A stretch of 64,000 bases of DNA from Limnohabitans sp. 2KL-1. GTDB lineage: Bacteria > Pseudomonadota > Gammaproteobacteria > Burkholderiales > Burkholderiaceae_C. The notes beneath the pieces are model-generated. The model ran no database searches, had not been told where the DNA came from, and worked only from the letters and a program-made list of their open reading frames with translations. Shown here piece after piece: positions 26,322 through 36,392 of the stretch. Location: the NCBI RefSeq assembly GCF_003063435.1, contig NZ_NESL01000002.1, forward strand, positions 558,001 to 622,000. Reading direction: 5' to 3'. A program made the position numbers and the translations under genes. Numbering within the stretch: position 1 is the first letter of the stretch; each line of letters opens with the position of its first letter.

Positions 26322-27293
26322 ATGAAAAAGCTAATGGGCGCGCTCTGCACCACCGCACTTTTGAGCCTGACCGGCACCTGCGCACTGGCCCAACAGGCCT
26401 ACCCCAGCAAACCCATCAAATTGGTGGTGCCTTTTGGTCCTGGCGGTTTCACCGATGTGGTGGCGCGCATTCTGGGGCAAAAACTGGGTGAGACACTGGG
26501 CCAAAGCGTGGTGATCGAAAACAAACCGGGGGCGGGTTCCATGATCGGCACCGACCAGGTCGCCAAGGCCGCAGCAGACGGTCACACCCTGCTGATCGTG
26601 TCATCGACACACGTCATCAGTCCCTGGATTTACAAGAACATCCCTTACGACCCCATCAAAAGTTTCACCACGGTGACAAAACTGGTGGACTCGCCGTATG
26701 TGCTGCTCACCAACCCCAAGGTGCCCGCCAAAAACGTGCAGGAATTCATCACCCTGGCCAAAGCCCAACCGAACAAAATCCACTACGCATCCTCTGGCAA
26801 CGGCAGCGCACAGCACCTCATTGGCGGTCTTTTTGCGTCCATGACGGGCACGCAGCTCAAGCATGTGCCTTACCGAAGCAGCAACTTGGCAGCCACCGAT
26901 CTGGTCGCAGGCGTGGTGGAAAGCAGCTTTGCAGGTGTGCCCAATGCGCTGGCTCAAGTCCCTAACGGCCGACTCAATGCGCTAGCCGTGACCAGTGCCA
27001 AAAGAATCGCCCAATTGCCCAACGTGCCGACCATGCAGGAAGCCGGTGTCGCTGGCTACGACGCCACGATCTGGCTCGCCATGTTGGCACCCGCAGGCAC
27101 CCCCAAAGAAATTGTCAATCGACTGAACAGCGAAGTAGCCAAGATCATGAACACGGCTGAAACCAAGAAGGCCATGTTTGACGCAGGCGTTGAGGTGAGT
27201 CTGTCCACACCAGAGGCCATGACGCAACTGATGGTTTCAGAGCTCGACAAATGGGGCAAAGTGGTGAAAGAAGCAGGCATCAAACTGGAATGA
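26322..27293 (+). CDS. Tripartite tricarboxylate transporter (Bug family) substrate-binding protein
   Basis: The 323-residue periplasmic protein has a signal peptide (about 1-23, ending ALA-Q) and the Bug-family start YPSKPIKLVVPFGPGGFTDVVAR. It also shows VIENKPGAGSMIG and the later HVPYRSSNLAATDL. These proteins bind carboxylates or aromatic acids with high affinity. The membrane partners (TctA/TctB) are not in the window, as is common for the many orphan Bug proteins of Burkholderiales. Position at the end of the two-hydrolase operon implies that its ligand is the compound the hydrolases degrade. Confidence 0.92.
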   Translation: MKKLMGALCTTALLSLTGTCALAQQAYPSKPIKLVVPFGPGGFTDVVARILGQKLGETLGQSVVIENKPGAGSMIGTDQVAKAAADGHTLLIVSSTHVISPWIYKNIPYDPIKSFTTVTKLVDSPYVLLTNPKVPAKNVQEFITLAKAQPNKIHYASSGNGSAQHLIGGLFASMTGTQLKHVPYRSSNLAATDLVAGVVESSFAGVPNALAQVPNGRLNALAVTSAKRIAQLPNVPTMQEAGVAGYDATIWLAMLAPAGTPKEIVNRLNSEVAKIMNTAETKKAMFDAGVEVSLSTPEAMTQLMVSELDKWGKVVKEAGIKLE

Positions 27294-27346
27294 ACCTGCA
27301 CACGCATCGTGCGGAATTCAAGGCTTGATGGGTGTATTTTTGACAA

Positions 27347-27377
27347 AAAAAAGCACTTGGAAAACAAGTGCTTTTTT
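27347..27377. terminator. Bidirectional rho-independent terminator
   Basis: AAAAAAGCACTTG pairs with CAAGTGCTTTTTT around a GAAAA loop, about 50 bases after the Bug gene stop and ten bases from the 3' end of the tRNA-Val gene on the other strand. It can end both transcripts. Confidence 0.88.
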
Positions 27378-27386
27378 AGGGATTTT

Positions 27387-27461
27387 TGGTGGGCAGTACA
27401 AGTTTCGAACTTGTGACCCCTGCAGTGTGAATGCAGTGCTCTACCCCTGAGCTAACCGCCC
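27387..27461 (-). tRNA. tRNA-Val (anticodon CAC)
   Basis: Read on the minus strand, a 75-base cloverleaf folds. The acceptor stem GGGCGGT pairs with ACTGCCC (one G-U pair) and the D arm is GCTC/GAGC. The anticodon stem CTGCA/TGCAG has loop TTCACAC, giving anticodon CAC. The T arm ACAAG-TTCGAAA-CTTGT is present and a genome-encoded CCA closes the gene. CAC reads the GUG valine codon. Confidence 0.93.
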
Positions 27462-27573
27462 TACGCCTCTCAGCGAAGACCTCTATTATGGCATAGAAAT
27501 CTGCCCAATCTCTGCGAGATCACTAAAAAATGATGCAATTCGCAGATACGGGGATCCTACCCGTCCAGCAAAT

Positions 27574-28284
27574 TCAAGCGGCCAGCATTTGCCGCCAGAC
27601 AGTTTTACCGCCACTGGACTTGTCCAGCTGCATCAGCACATCATCATGAGCAGCCAGCTCCTGCGTATTGGCGGACAACACCGGCAGAACATACTGACTC
27701 AAATCCACTTGCACCACCACAGCCTGGGTGTCGCTGGGCGCATCGCCCGCATCAATCAACAAGGCCTCCTGGCCACGCGTCATGTTGATGTAGACATCGG
27801 CCAGTAACTCGGCGTCCAGCAAGGCGCCGTGCAGCGTGCGGCCTGAATTGTCCACTTCCAGTCGGTCGCACAAGGCATCCAGGCTGTTGCGCTTGCCCGG
27901 GAACATTTCCTTGGCCATGGCCAGGGTGTCGATCACGTTGCTGACGTAGGCCTTGAGCGGCTTCTTGCCCACACGTTCGAGCTCTTTGTTCAAAAAGCCG
28001 ATGTCAAACGCCGCGTTGTGGATGATGAGTTCGGCATCACCGAGGTAGTCCAGAATTTCTTCAGACAGCTCGGCAAACTTGGGTTTGTCGCGCAAAAACT
28101 CGTTGCTGATGCCGTGCACCTTGAGCGCGTCTTCGTGGCTGTCACGCTCAGGGTTGAAATAGAAATGCAGGTTGTTGCCTGTCAGCTTGCGGGCATACAG
28201 CTCCACGCAACCGAGTTCGATGATGCGGTCGCCGCCTTCGGCCGACAGGCCTGTGGTTTCGGTGTCCAGAACGATTTGACGCAT
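27574..28284 (-). CDS. dnaQ: DNA polymerase III epsilon subunit (3'-5' exonuclease)
   Basis: The 236-residue proofreading subunit has the DEDDh exonuclease motifs: VLDTETTGL with the Asp-Glu pair at residues 6-8, HNAAFDIGF near 92, and LHGALLDAELLA with the catalytic His and last Asp near 158. The C-terminal tail is where the alpha subunit binds. It lies 19 bases downstream of the ferredoxin gene of the isc cluster on the same strand and may share its transcript. Confidence 0.93.
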   Translation of the reverse strand: MRQIVLDTETTGLSAEGGDRIIELGCVELYARKLTGNNLHFYFNPERDSHEDALKVHGISNEFLRDKPKFAELSEEILDYLGDAELIIHNAAFDIGFLNKELERVGKKPLKAYVSNVIDTLAMAKEMFPGKRNSLDALCDRLEVDNSGRTLHGALLDAELLADVYINMTRGQEALLIDAGDAPSDTQAVVVQVDLSQYVLPVLSANTQELAAHDDVLMQLDKSSGGKTVWRQMLAA

Positions 28285-28303
28285 GGGTTTTCGCTCCGCC
28301 TGT

Positions 28304-28642
28304 TCAGTGGTTTTCTTTGGCGTGGTTGATGGTGTAGCGCGGGATCTCGATCACCAAATCTTGTTTGGCCACAAAGGCCTGGCAGCTCAGGCGTGAGTTG
28401 GGTTCCAGGCCCCAAGCGCGGTCCAGCAGGTCTTCCTCGGTTTCTTCCATCTCATTGAGGCTTTTGAAGCCTTCGCGCACCACCACATGGCAGGTGGTGC
28501 AGGCCGCGCTCATGTCGCAGGCGTGTTCGATGTTGATTTTGTTGTCGAGCAGCGCTTCGCAGATGCTGGTGCCCGCAGGCGCGGTGATTTCTGCGCCGTT
28601 GGGGCAGTACTCGGGGTGGGGCAGGATTTTGATGACGGGCAT
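28304..28642 (-). CDS. fdx: ISC system [2Fe-2S] ferredoxin
   Basis: The 112-residue ferredoxin supplies electrons for iron-sulfur cluster assembly. The cluster ligands follow the adrenodoxin-type spacing: C42, C48 and C51 in CDMSAACTTCHV, and C87 in RLSCQAF. It is the last isc gene, 31 bases after hscA, in the usual order hscB-hscA-fdx. The usual terminal gene iscX is absent, and dnaQ follows instead. Confidence 0.95.
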   Translation of the reverse strand: MPVIKILPHPEYCPNGAEITAPAGTSICEALLDNKINIEHACDMSAACTTCHVVVREGFKSLNEMEETEEDLLDRAWGLEPNSRLSCQAFVAKQDLVIEIPRYTINHAKENH

Positions 28643-28673
28643 AGGTGTCTTTGAATTCGGTGCAGGTCGGACT

Positions 28674-30551
28674 TTACAAGGACTGGATGTTTTGGCCAGA
28701 CAAGGCCTTCTGGATGCTGTGGTTCATGCGCTCGGCCGCAAAGGCTTCGGTGCCTTTGGCCAGCGCCTGGGTGCAGTCTTCCAGCGCCTTGGCGTCTTGC
28801 TCGGTCTGGATGGCCGCTTGCAAAGTGGCCATCTGGGCGTCAATGGCGGCGCGCTCGTCGGCTTGCAGCAGATCGCCGTCCGCCGCCAGGGCGCTTCGCG
28901 TGGCCAGCAGCATGCGGTCGGCATCGACCCGCGCTTCCACCAGCGCACGGGCTTTCATGTCGGCTTGCGCGGTTGTGAAGCTTTCTTGCAGCATGGTGGC
29001 GATCTGCTCGTCGCTCAGGCCATAAGAAGGCTTGACGTCGATGCGGGCTTCGACACCGCTGATTTGCTCTTTGGCACCCACACTCAACAGACCATCGGCA
29101 TCGACCGTGAACGTGACGCGGATGCGGGCCGCACCCGCGGCCATGGGCGGGATGCCGCGCAGTTCAAAGCGGGCCAGGCTGCGGCAGTCTTGCACCAGAT
29201 CGCGCTCGCCCTGCACCACATGCAGCGCCAGCGCAGTCTGACCATCTTGGTAGGTGGTGAAGTCTTGCGCCATGGCGGTGGGGATGGTCTGGTTGCGCGG
29301 GATGATGCGCTCGACCAGGCCGCCCATGGTCTCGATGCCCAGCGACAAGGGGATCACGTCGAGCAGCAGCAATTCGCCTGCGGCGTTGTTGCCTGCCAAC
29401 TGGTTGGCCTGGATGGCCGCGCCCAGGGCGACAACTTCGTCGGGGTTGAGGTTGTTGAGCGGGGCTTGGCCAAAAAACTCTGCCACGGCCTGCTGGATTT
29501 GCGGCATGCGGGTGGAGCCGCCCACCATGACCACACCTTGCACATCGTTTTTGGTCAGTTGGGCATCGCGCAGCGCCTTGCGCACGGCGGTGATGCAACG
29601 GGCCGTGAGGGCTTGGGCGGCTTGTTCGAAATCGGCACGGCTGATTTGCAACGACAAGCTGCCGGTAGACAAGGCGGCATTCAGCGTGACCGTATCGGCG
29701 GCGGTGAGTGCTTCTTTGGCGGCACGGGCTGCCGCCTTGAGCACGGTTTTGTCTTCGGCCGTGACCACCTGCAATGCGGGCTGACGCGCCATGGCAGCAT
29801 CGGCCAAGGCCTGGTCGTAATCGTCACCGCCCAAGGCCGAGTCGCCGCCGGTGGACAAGACTTCGAACACGCCTTGCGTCAGGCGCAGGATGGAGATGTC
29901 AAAGGTGCCGCCGCCCAGGTCGAACACGGCGTAAACGCCTTCGCTGGCGTTGTCCAAGCCGTAAGCGATGGCTGCGGCGGTGGGCTCGTTGATCAGGCGC
30001 AACACGTTCAGGCCGGCCAGCTGGGCCGCGTCTTTGGTGGCTTGGCGCTGGGCGTCGTCAAAGTAAGCGGGCACGGTGATGACCGCGCCATACAGGTCGT
30101 CGTTGAAGGTGTCTTCGGCGCGGTAACGCAAGGTGGCCAGAATTTCGGCGCTCACCTCCACCGGCGACTTGGGGCCTTGCACGGTCTGGATGCTGAGCAT
30201 GCCACCCTTGGCTGTGCCTTCGCTGGCAGTGAACTCATAAGGCAGTTTGCTGCGGTCGGCAATGTCGTTCAGGCCGCGGCCCATGAAGCGCTTGACCGAG
30301 GCGATGGTGTTGACCGGGTCAGATGCGGCGGATTGCACGGCGTCAAAACCGATCTGGCGGCCCTGCCCCGGCATGAAGCGCACAACAGACGGCAAGATCA
30401 CCCGGCCATCGTCGTCCGGCAGGCACTCGGCCACGCCATTGCGCACCGAAGCCACCAACGAATGGGTGGTGCCCAGGTCAATGCCCACGGCAATGCGGCG
30501 CTGGTGGGGGTCGGGCGACTGGCCCGGTTCAGAAATCTGCAGTAACGCCAT
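28674..30551 (-). CDS. hscA: Fe-S assembly Hsp70 chaperone
   Basis: The 625-residue Hsp70 homologue binds the LPPVK motif of IscU and, with HscB, drives cluster release. The ATPase start [13 protein letters not shown], the phosphate-2 loop [26 protein letters not shown] and the substrate-binding-domain start ([14 protein letters not shown]) are intact. The start is ATG at 30551; a TTG two codons upstream is less likely. The gene stands between hscB and fdx. Confidence 0.95.
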   Translation of the reverse strand: MALLQISEPGQSPDPHQRRIAVGIDLGTTHSLVASVRNGVAECLPDDDGRVILPSVVRFMPGQGRQIGFDAVQSAASDPVNTIASVKRFMGRGLNDIADRSKLPYEFTASEGTAKGGMLSIQTVQGPKSPVEVSAEILATLRYRAEDTFNDDLYGAVITVPAYFDDAQRQATKDAAQLAGLNVLRLINEPTAAAIAYGLDNASEGVYAVFDLGGGTFDISILRLTQGVFEVLSTGGDSALGGDDYDQALADAAMARQPALQVVTAEDKTVLKAAARAAKEALTAADTVTLNAALSTGSLSLQISRADFEQAAQALTARCITAVRKALRDAQLTKNDVQGVVMVGGSTRMPQIQQAVAEFFGQAPLNNLNPDEVVALGAAIQANQLAGNNAAGELLLLDVIPLSLGIETMGGLVERIIPRNQTIPTAMAQDFTTYQDGQTALALHVVQGERDLVQDCRSLARFELRGIPPMAAGAARIRVTFTVDADGLLSVGAKEQISGVEARIDVKPSYGLSDEQIATMLQESFTTAQADMKARALVEARVDADRMLLATRSALAADGDLLQADERAAIDAQMATLQAAIQTEQDAKALEDCTQALAKGTEAFAAERMNHSIQKALSGQNIQSL

Positions 30552-30609
30552 GGTCAATAGAGGGGGGTGTTCAAGTCGCCCACCTGCATGAGGCGCTGCG
30601 ACCCGAGGG

Positions 30610-31128
30610 TCAAGTCAATCGGTCGAGTTTAGCGTTCACTTCTTGGGTGAAGCGCTCAATGAACATGAGCGCCCTCACCTGCCCCACGGCCTGCACCGGG
30701 TCTTTGACCTCGTCCAACAGGCGGGCCAACTCTTGCTGCACGTGGCGCTGCTCGGCGCTCACTGTGTCGGCCAAAGCTTCCAGGCCCTGGACGCTGTCGG
30801 TGTCATCCAAGCTTTCGCGCCATTCCATTTGCTGCATGAGGAATGCAGCGGGCATGGCTGTGTTGTTCTCGGCCTGCACAGGCACGCCTTGCAACTCGCA
30901 CAAATAGGCGGCGCGTTTGAGAGGGTCTTTCAGGCGCTGATACGCCTCATTGATGCGCACCGACCACTGCATGGCCACGCGCTGGGCTGCAGCGCCTTCG
31001 GCGGCAAAACGGTCGGGGTGGGCTTCGCGCTGCAGGGCCTTCCAGCGGGCGTCGAGTTGTGCGCGGTCTTGCGCAAACTGCGCAGGCACGTCAAACAGCT
31101 CGAAGTCGTTGGCTTGAAGAGAAATCAC
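30610..31128 (-). CDS. hscB: Fe-S assembly J-domain co-chaperone
   Basis: The protein of about 172 residues has the J-domain HPD motif in REAHPDRF and a C-terminal three-helix IscU-binding domain (WRESLDD...). It stimulates the ATPase of HscA and delivers IscU to it. The start is uncertain: GTG at 31128 has GAG nine bases before it, while TTG at 31134 adds two residues with poorer spacing. It follows iscA by about 20 bases. Confidence 0.93.
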   Translation of the reverse strand: MISLQANDFELFDVPAQFAQDRAQLDARWKALQREAHPDRFAAEGAAAQRVAMQWSVRINEAYQRLKDPLKRAAYLCELQGVPVQAENNTAMPAAFLMQQMEWRESLDDTDSVQGLEALADTVSAEQRHVQQELARLLDEVKDPVQAVGQVRALMFIERFTQEVNAKLDRLT

Positions 31129-31149
31129 GCGCAAAAACTCACATTCGGC

Positions 31150-31473
31150 TCAAACGCGAAACGACTCGCCGCAACCGCAGCGGTCACGCTCGTTGGGGTT
31201 GTTGAAGCGAAAACCTTCGTTCAGGCCTTCGCGCACAAAGTCCAACTCGGTGCCGTCGATGTAGGCCAGGCTTTTCGGGTCCACCAGCACCTTCACGCCG
31301 TGGCCTTCAAAGACCACGTCTTCGGGCGCGATCTCGTCCACGTATTCGAGCTTGTAGGCCAAGCCGGAACAGCCCGTAGTCTTGACGCCTAAGCGCACGC
31401 CAACACCCGAGCCGCGTTTGGCCAAGTAGCGGGTCACATGCCGAGCTGCGGCAGCAGACAGTGAGATGGCCAT
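31150..31473 (-). CDS. iscA: A-type iron-sulfur carrier
   Basis: The 107-residue protein has the three conserved cysteines of A-type carriers: one in TTGCSGLAY near residue 35 and the C-terminal CGCGESF pair near 100. It accepts clusters or iron and passes them to apo-proteins. It begins one base after the iscU stop. Confidence 0.95.
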   Translation of the reverse strand: MAISLSAAAARHVTRYLAKRGSGVGVRLGVKTTGCSGLAYKLEYVDEIAPEDVVFEGHGVKVLVDPKSLAYIDGTELDFVREGLNEGFRFNNPNERDRCGCGESFRV

Positions 31474-31474
31474 G

Positions 31475-31861
31475 TCAGTTCAGGTGTTTCTTTTTGTAGT
31501 CGTCCACTGCGGCCTTGATGGCGTCTTCGGCCAAGATGGAGCAGTGAATCTTGACGGGCGGCAGCGCCAGCTCTTCGGCGATCTGGCTGTTTTTCAGGGC
31601 TGCTGCTTCGTCCAGCGTCTTGCCCTTGACCCACTCGGTCACGAGTGAGCTGGACGCGATGGCCGAGCCACAGCCATAGGTCTTGAAGCGTGCGTCTTCG
31701 ATCACACCCGTTGTCGGGTTGACTTTGATCTGCAACTTCATCACATCGCCGCAAGCGGGCGCGCCGACCATGCCGGTGCCCACGCTGTCGTCGCCCTTGT
31801 CAAAGGAGCCGACGTTGCGGGGGTTTTCGTAGTGGTCAACCACTTTTTCAGAATAAGCCAT
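31475..31861 (-). CDS. iscU: Fe-S cluster assembly scaffold
   Basis: The 128-residue scaffold has cluster cysteines C37 (PACGD), C64 (YGCGSA) and C107 (KIHCSIL), and the HscA-recognition motif LPPVK at 100-104. On it, sulfur from IscS and iron are combined. The gap to iscS upstream, about 130 bases, is unusually long for this operon and holds a GTTGAGCG repeat block. Confidence 0.96.
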   Translation of the reverse strand: MAYSEKVVDHYENPRNVGSFDKGDDSVGTGMVGAPACGDVMKLQIKVNPTTGVIEDARFKTYGCGSAIASSSLVTEWVKGKTLDEAAALKNSQIAEELALPPVKIHCSILAEDAIKAAVDDYKKKHLN

Positions 31862-31894
31862 GTTGAACTCCTGGTTTTGTTTCGTTGTGCTGTT

Positions 31895-31998
31895 GCGTTA
31901 GGCGTTAGGCGTTGAGCGTTCAGTGTTGGGCGTTAAGGGTTGAGTGTTTTCAGGAACTTCCCGCTCAACGCTCAACCCTCAACGCGAAACGTTCAATG
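31895..31998. repeat. GTTGAGCG-family inverted repeat block, copy 2
   Basis: The left part carries GCGTTAGGC, GTTGAGCGTT, GTTGGGCGTT and GGGTTGAGTGTT units. The right part carries the reverse complement (CGCTCAACGCTCAACCCTCAACGCG). The block could fold into a long hairpin in the mRNA between iscS and iscU and runs up to the iscS stop codon. Confidence 0.7.
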
Positions 31999-33210
31999 CG
32001 CCGCCCACTGGATCGTGCTCAGGTCGATGCCATCCTTGTGCATTTCCCACAGGGGGCTGAGCTCGCGCAGTTTGGCCACGTTTTCGCGGATGGTTTTGAT
32101 CGCGTAGTCGATGTCTTCTTCGGTGGTCCAGCGGCCAATCGTCATGCGCAGGCTGCTGTGGGCCAGCTCGTCACTGCGGCCAAGAGCACGCAACACATAG
32201 CTGGGTTCCAGACTGGCCGAGGTGCAGGCCGAACCGGACGAGACCGCCAAGCCCTTGATGCCCATGATCAGCGACTCGCCTTCGACGAAGTTGAAGCTCA
32301 TGTTGATGTTGTGCGGCACGCGCTGGGTGGCGTGGCCGTTCAAAAACACCTGCTCCATGTCGCTCAGGCCTGCAATCAGGCGGTCGTGCAAAGCGCGGGC
32401 CTTGGCGTTGTCCTGGGCCATCTCCAGCTTGGCGATGCGGAACGCTTCGCCCATGCCCACGCACTGGTGGGTGGGCAAGGTGCCCGAGCGCATGCCGCGC
32501 TCGTGACCGCCGCCGTGCATTTGCGCTTCCAGGCGAATGCGGGGCTTGCGGCGCACATACAAAGCGCCGATGCCTTTGGGGCCATAGGTTTTGTGCGAGG
32601 CCAAGCTCATCAGGTCGATGGGCAACTGGGTCATGTCGATCTCCACCTTGCCGGTGGCTTGGGCCGCATCGACGTGGAAGATGATGCCTTTTTCGCGGCA
32701 CAGGTTGCCAATCGCGGTCACGTCCTGGATCACACCGATTTCGTTGTTCACGAACATCACGCTGATCAGGATGGTGTCGGGGCGAATCGCAGCTTTGAGC
32801 GCGTCCATGCTCAGCAAACCATCGTCTTGCACATCGAGGTAGGTCACTTCAAAACCCTGACGCTCCAGCTCGCGCATGGTGTCCAGCACGGCTTTGTGCT
32901 CGGTCTTGACGGTGATCAGGTGCTTGCCGCGTGACTTGTAAAACTGCGCTGCGCCCTTGATGGCCAGGTTGTTGGATTCGGTGGCACCGCTGGTCCAGAC
33001 GATTTCGCGCGAGTCGGCACCGATCAGGTCCGCGATTTGCTCGCGGGCTTTTTCAACGGCGGCTTCGGCTTCCCAGCCCCAGGCGTGAGTGCGCGACGCA
33101 GGGTTGCCAAAGTGCTCGCGCAACCAGGGGATGATGGCGTCCACCACGCGGGGGTCGCAGGGGTTGGTCGCGCCGTAGTCGAGGTAAATGGGGAAATGTG
33201 GCGTGGTCAT
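31993..33210 (-). CDS. iscS: Cysteine desulfurase
   Basis: The 405-residue PLP enzyme takes sulfur from cysteine for Fe-S clusters and tRNA thiolation. The PLP lysine lies in SHKTYGPKG near residue 205, the mobile-loop cysteine in [10 protein letters not shown] near 328, and the start matches the family ([17 protein letters not shown]). ATG at 33210 is chosen over a start six codons upstream. It follows iscR by about 20 bases. Confidence 0.96.
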   Translation of the reverse strand: MTTPHFPIYLDYGATNPCDPRVVDAIIPWLREHFGNPASRTHAWGWEAEAAVEKAREQIADLIGADSREIVWTSGATESNNLAIKGAAQFYKSRGKHLITVKTEHKAVLDTMRELERQGFEVTYLDVQDDGLLSMDALKAAIRPDTILISVMFVNNEIGVIQDVTAIGNLCREKGIIFHVDAAQATGKVEIDMTQLPIDLMSLASHKTYGPKGIGALYVRRKPRIRLEAQMHGGGHERGMRSGTLPTHQCVGMGEAFRIAKLEMAQDNAKARALHDRLIAGLSDMEQVFLNGHATQRVPHNINMSFNFVEGESLIMGIKGLAVSSGSACTSASLEPSYVLRALGRSDELAHSSLRMTIGRWTTEEDIDYAIKTIRENVAKLRELSPLWEMHKDGIDLSTIQWAAH

Positions 33211-33228
33211 GGCAGTACTTCTTTCCAA

Positions 33229-33765
33229 TCAGGATTTGGCAAACACATTGCCCAGGTCAAAAACGGAATTGGGGCCGGTCAGGCGGATAGGCTTGCTGGC
33301 GGGCATGGGAGAAATGGCGCGCTTGAGGGTCGGCTTGTGCTCCACCACCAGGCCTTTGGCCAATTGGTCGTCCACCAATTTTTGGAGTGACACCGAATCC
33401 AGAAACTCGACCATTTTGGAATTGAGCGAGGCCCAGAGGTCGTGCGTCATGCAGCGGCCATCGCCACCGTTGCAATTTTCCTTGCCGCCGCAGTGGGTGG
33501 CGTCGATGGGTTCGTCAACCGACAAGATGATGTCGGCCACGGTGATGTCGGTGGATTTGCGGCCCAGGGTGTAACCGCCACCGGGGCCTCGGGTCGATTC
33601 GACCAGATTGTGGCGGCGCAGCTTGCCAAACAGCTGCTCCAGATAGGACAGTGAAATCTGTTGGCGCTGGCTGATGGCGGCCAGGGTCACGGGGCCTGCG
33701 TCTTGACGCAAAGCCAAATCGATCATGGCGGTGACGGCAAAACGGCCTTTGGTGGTGAGACGCAT
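33229..33765 (-). CDS. iscR: Fe-S-dependent regulator of the isc operon
   Basis: The 178-residue Rrf2-family protein has the winged helix at 1-60 (MRLTTKGRFAVTAMIDLAL, SQRQQISLSYLEQLF). Its cluster-binding segment, HCGGKENCNGGDGRCMTH near residues 91-108, includes three cysteines and a nearby His. With a cluster bound it represses its own operon. It is the first gene of iscRSUA-hscBA-fdx. A candidate type-1 IscR site lies upstream at 33816-33840. Confidence 0.95.
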   Translation of the reverse strand: MRLTTKGRFAVTAMIDLALRQDAGPVTLAAISQRQQISLSYLEQLFGKLRRHNLVESTRGPGGGYTLGRKSTDITVADIILSVDEPIDATHCGGKENCNGGDGRCMTHDLWASLNSKMVEFLDSVSLQKLVDDQLAKGLVVEHKPTLKRAISPMPASKPIRLTGPNSVFDLGNVFAKS

Positions 33766-33815
33766 GGCAGGCTCCTGAAGTGGGGGGAAGCTCAGTCTTT
33801 GCCCTGCGTGAGCAG

Positions 33816-33840
33816 GTTCCCGACTAAACGAGTCAAGTAT
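33816..33840 (-). promoter_or_regulatory. Candidate type-1 IscR binding site
   Basis: On the iscR coding strand the site reads ATACTTGACT, then CGTTT, then AGTCGGGAAC. This matches most positions of the known type-1 IscR motif (ATASYYGACT, five variable bases, AGTCRRSTAT). It lies about 50-75 bases before the iscR start, just after a TATACT that could be a promoter element. This suggests the usual feedback repression. Confidence 0.72.
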
Positions 33841-33890
33841 AACGCAATCCCGATCAAATCGCTCGGGTTATAGGGTTATTCACGCTCTTC

Positions 33891-36002
33891 TTAAGCCCGG
33901 ATCAAAGGCACGATGTTGTCGCCGCCCGTCGCGCCAAAAGCCTGTTCTTTCAGAATGGTCAGCTGGTCCCGCACCTGCGCGGCTTTTTCGAACTCCAGAT
34001 TGCGGGCGTGCTCCATCATTTGCTTTTCGAGCTGCTTGATGGCCCGAGCGATGTCTTTCTCGCTCATGTCCTCGACCTTGGCCTTTTGCAGCGCGGCTTG
34101 CTCCAGCCGCTCGGCTTCCTTGCCTGATTTTTCGCTGTACACGCCATCGATCAGGTCCTTGACCTTCTTGACAATGCTCTTGGGCGTGATGCCCATGGCC
34201 TCGTTGTGAGCAAGCTGTTTGATGCGCCTGCGCTCGGTCTCGCCCATGGCTTTTTTCATGGACTCGGTGATGCGGTCGGCGTACAAGATCGCCCGGCCGT
34301 TCAGATTTCGGGCCGCACGGCCAATGGTCTGAATCAGGCTGCGCTCGGCCCGCAAAAAGCCTTCCTTGTCGGCATCCAGAATGGCGACCAGCGAGACCTC
34401 GGGAATGTCCAGGCCCTCGCGCAGCAAGTTGATGCCGATCAGCACATCGAAAGCACCCAAGCGCAGATCACGCAAGATTTCCACACGCTCCACCGTGTCC
34501 ACGTCACTGTGCAGGTAGCGTACCTTGACGCCGTTGTCACTCATGTAATCGGTCAACTGCTCAGCCATGCGCTTGGTCAGGGTGGTGATGAGCACACGCT
34601 CATTCTTTTCGACCCGGATGCGGATTTCCTGCAGCACGTCGTCCACCTGGTGCGTGGCGGGGCGCACTTCAACCTGCGGATCGACCAGACCTGTGGGGCG
34701 CACCACCTGCTCGACCACTTTGCCCGAATGCGTTTTTTCGTAGTCAGCGGGTGTGGCCGAGACGAAGATGCACTGGCGCATGCGCTTTTCAAATTCTTCA
34801 AATTTGAGAGGCCGGTTGTCCAGGGCGCTGGGCAGCCGAAAGCCGTACTCCACCAAGGTGGTTTTGCGCGCTTTGTCGCCGTTGTACATGGCGTTGAGCT
34901 GACCGATCATCTGGTGGCTCTCGTCCAGAAACATGATCGCGTCGGGCGGCATGTAGTCGGTGAGCGTGCTGGGCGGGTCGCCCGGGGCTGCGCCCGACAG
35001 ATGCCGGGTGTAGTTCTCAATACCCTTGCAGTGCCCCACTTCGGACAGCATTTCCAGGTCAAACCGGGTGCGCTGCTCCAGGCGCTGGGCCTCGACCAGC
35101 TTGCCCATGCCCACCAGCTCTTTCAAGCGCTGGGTCAGCTCCACCTTGATGGTCTCCACCGCCGCCAACACTTTGTCGCGCGGCGTCACATAGTGGCTGG
35201 ACGGGTAAACCGTGAAACGCGGAATCTTCTGGCGGATGCGCCCCGTGAGCGGGTCAAACAGCTGCAAGCTTTCGATCTCGTCGTCAAACAGCTCGATGCG
35301 AATGGCCAGCTCGGAGTGTTCGGCCGGGAAGACGTCGATCGTGTCGCCCCGCACGCGGAACTTGCCCCGACTGAATTCCATGTCGTTGCGCTGGTACTGC
35401 ATGCGGATCAGCTGGGCAATCACATCGCGCTGGCCCAGTTTGTCGCCGGTGCGCAGCGTCATGATCATGCGGTGGTAGCTCTCGGGCTCGCCGATGCCGT
35501 AGATGGCCGACACCGTGGCCACGATCACCACATCGCGCCGCTCCATGATGCTTTTGGTGCAAGACAAGCGCATCTGCTCGATGTGCTCGTTGATGGCGCT
35601 GTCCTTCTCGATGAACAGGTCGCGCTGGGGCACATAGGCCTCGGGCTGGTAGTAGTCGTAGTAACTGACGAAATACTCCACCGCGTTTTTGGGGAAGAAC
35701 TCGCGGAACTCGCTGTACAGCTGCGCGGCCAAAGTCTTGTTGGGCGCAAACACAATGGCCGGCCGCCCCAGCTGGGCGATCACATTGGCCATGGTGAAGG
35801 TCTTACCCGAGCCGGTCACCCCCAGCAGGGTCTGGAACACTTCGCCATCGTGCACGCCTTCGACCAGCTGCTCAATGGCCACGGGCTGGTCGCCTGCGGG
35901 CGGATAGGGCTGAAACAGCTCAAAGGGCGAGCCGGGGTAGCTGATGAACTGACCTGCGGGCGCATCAGCGGACACCTCCGACAGAGGAATGATTTCAGAC
36001 AT
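33891..36002 (-). CDS. uvrB: Excinuclease ABC subunit B
   Basis: The 703-residue nucleotide-excision-repair helicase has Walker [14 protein letters not shown], the beta-hairpin region [12 protein letters not shown], the DESH box and helicase motif VI (QTIGRAARN). A C-terminal UVR domain ([22 protein letters not shown]) binds UvrC. Length and domain order are normal. It is a separate unit, with about 120 bases to iscR and a chromosomal ccd pair upstream on the same strand. Confidence 0.96.
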   Translation of the reverse strand: MSEIIPLSEVSADAPAGQFISYPGSPFELFQPYPPAGDQPVAIEQLVEGVHDGEVFQTLLGVTGSGKTFTMANVIAQLGRPAIVFAPNKTLAAQLYSEFREFFPKNAVEYFVSYYDYYQPEAYVPQRDLFIEKDSAINEHIEQMRLSCTKSIMERRDVVIVATVSAIYGIGEPESYHRMIMTLRTGDKLGQRDVIAQLIRMQYQRNDMEFSRGKFRVRGDTIDVFPAEHSELAIRIELFDDEIESLQLFDPLTGRIRQKIPRFTVYPSSHYVTPRDKVLAAVETIKVELTQRLKELVGMGKLVEAQRLEQRTRFDLEMLSEVGHCKGIENYTRHLSGAAPGDPPSTLTDYMPPDAIMFLDESHQMIGQLNAMYNGDKARKTTLVEYGFRLPSALDNRPLKFEEFEKRMRQCIFVSATPADYEKTHSGKVVEQVVRPTGLVDPQVEVRPATHQVDDVLQEIRIRVEKNERVLITTLTKRMAEQLTDYMSDNGVKVRYLHSDVDTVERVEILRDLRLGAFDVLIGINLLREGLDIPEVSLVAILDADKEGFLRAERSLIQTIGRAARNLNGRAILYADRITESMKKAMGETERRRIKQLAHNEAMGITPKSIVKKVKDLIDGVYSEKSGKEAERLEQAALQKAKVEDMSEKDIARAIKQLEKQMMEHARNLEFEKAAQVRDQLTILKEQAFGATGGDNIVPLIRA

Positions 36003-36074
36003 GGGAACTCGTTTCAGGTGGAAGGGCCAGACGGGTTAAACACCGGTCCTGCGGAGACATCGTAAGACCTGTAA

Positions 36075-36389
36075 TCAGTAGCCACCAAACAGGATATCCA
36101 GGGCATTGACCACCTCAGGTGACTGTGCACGCAAATTCAAAAGCGGAGCCCCCAACCAACGCAAAGGCACGGCGGCCAGGGCGGCGGTATCCAGGACCAT
36201 CGACTGACCTTCTACCGTGCAAACAGGGTTGAGGTCACGCATGGGCAAAGGGGCAAATTCGGCACCGCGCAAAGGAATCACCACACGCGTGGCAATGCGG
36301 TCCAGAAAACTGTTTTGTACATCCAGCAAATACGGCGTGCGCTCGCGAATCCGCGCATCGGGATGGGCATAGACATCGAACTGGGCCAT
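36075..36389 (-). CDS. ccdB: CcdB family toxin
   Basis: The 104-residue protein matches plasmid CcdB over its length (FDVY, LLDVQNSFLD, RVVIPL, DLNPV..V.G, M.T..LAAVP). CcdB poisons DNA gyrase. In F-plasmid CcdB the last residues Trp-Gly-Ile are needed for poisoning. Here the end reads ILFGGY, so the Trp is replaced by Gly and the final Ile by Tyr, and toxicity may be reduced or redirected. It starts three bases after the ccdA stop, so the pair is one operon. Chromosomal copies like this are usually domesticated. Confidence 0.85.
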   Translation of the reverse strand: MAQFDVYAHPDARIRERTPYLLDVQNSFLDRIATRVVIPLRGAEFAPLPMRDLNPVCTVEGQSMVLDTAALAAVPLRWLGAPLLNLRAQSPEVVNALDILFGGY

Positions 36390-36392
36390 GAC

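Noticed and set aside
27387-27461. tRNA-Val as an attachment site for an integrated element
   Set aside because: No repeat of the tRNA 3' end, no integrase and no composition change were seen on either side.
28365-30545. A 726-codon open frame opposite hscA
   Set aside because: It runs opposite a complete Hsp70 gene with all motifs and has no recognisable domain of its own.
31895-31998. CRISPR-like reading of the GTTGAGCG repeats
   Set aside because: Units are only 7-10 bases, without regular spacers, and no cas gene is near.
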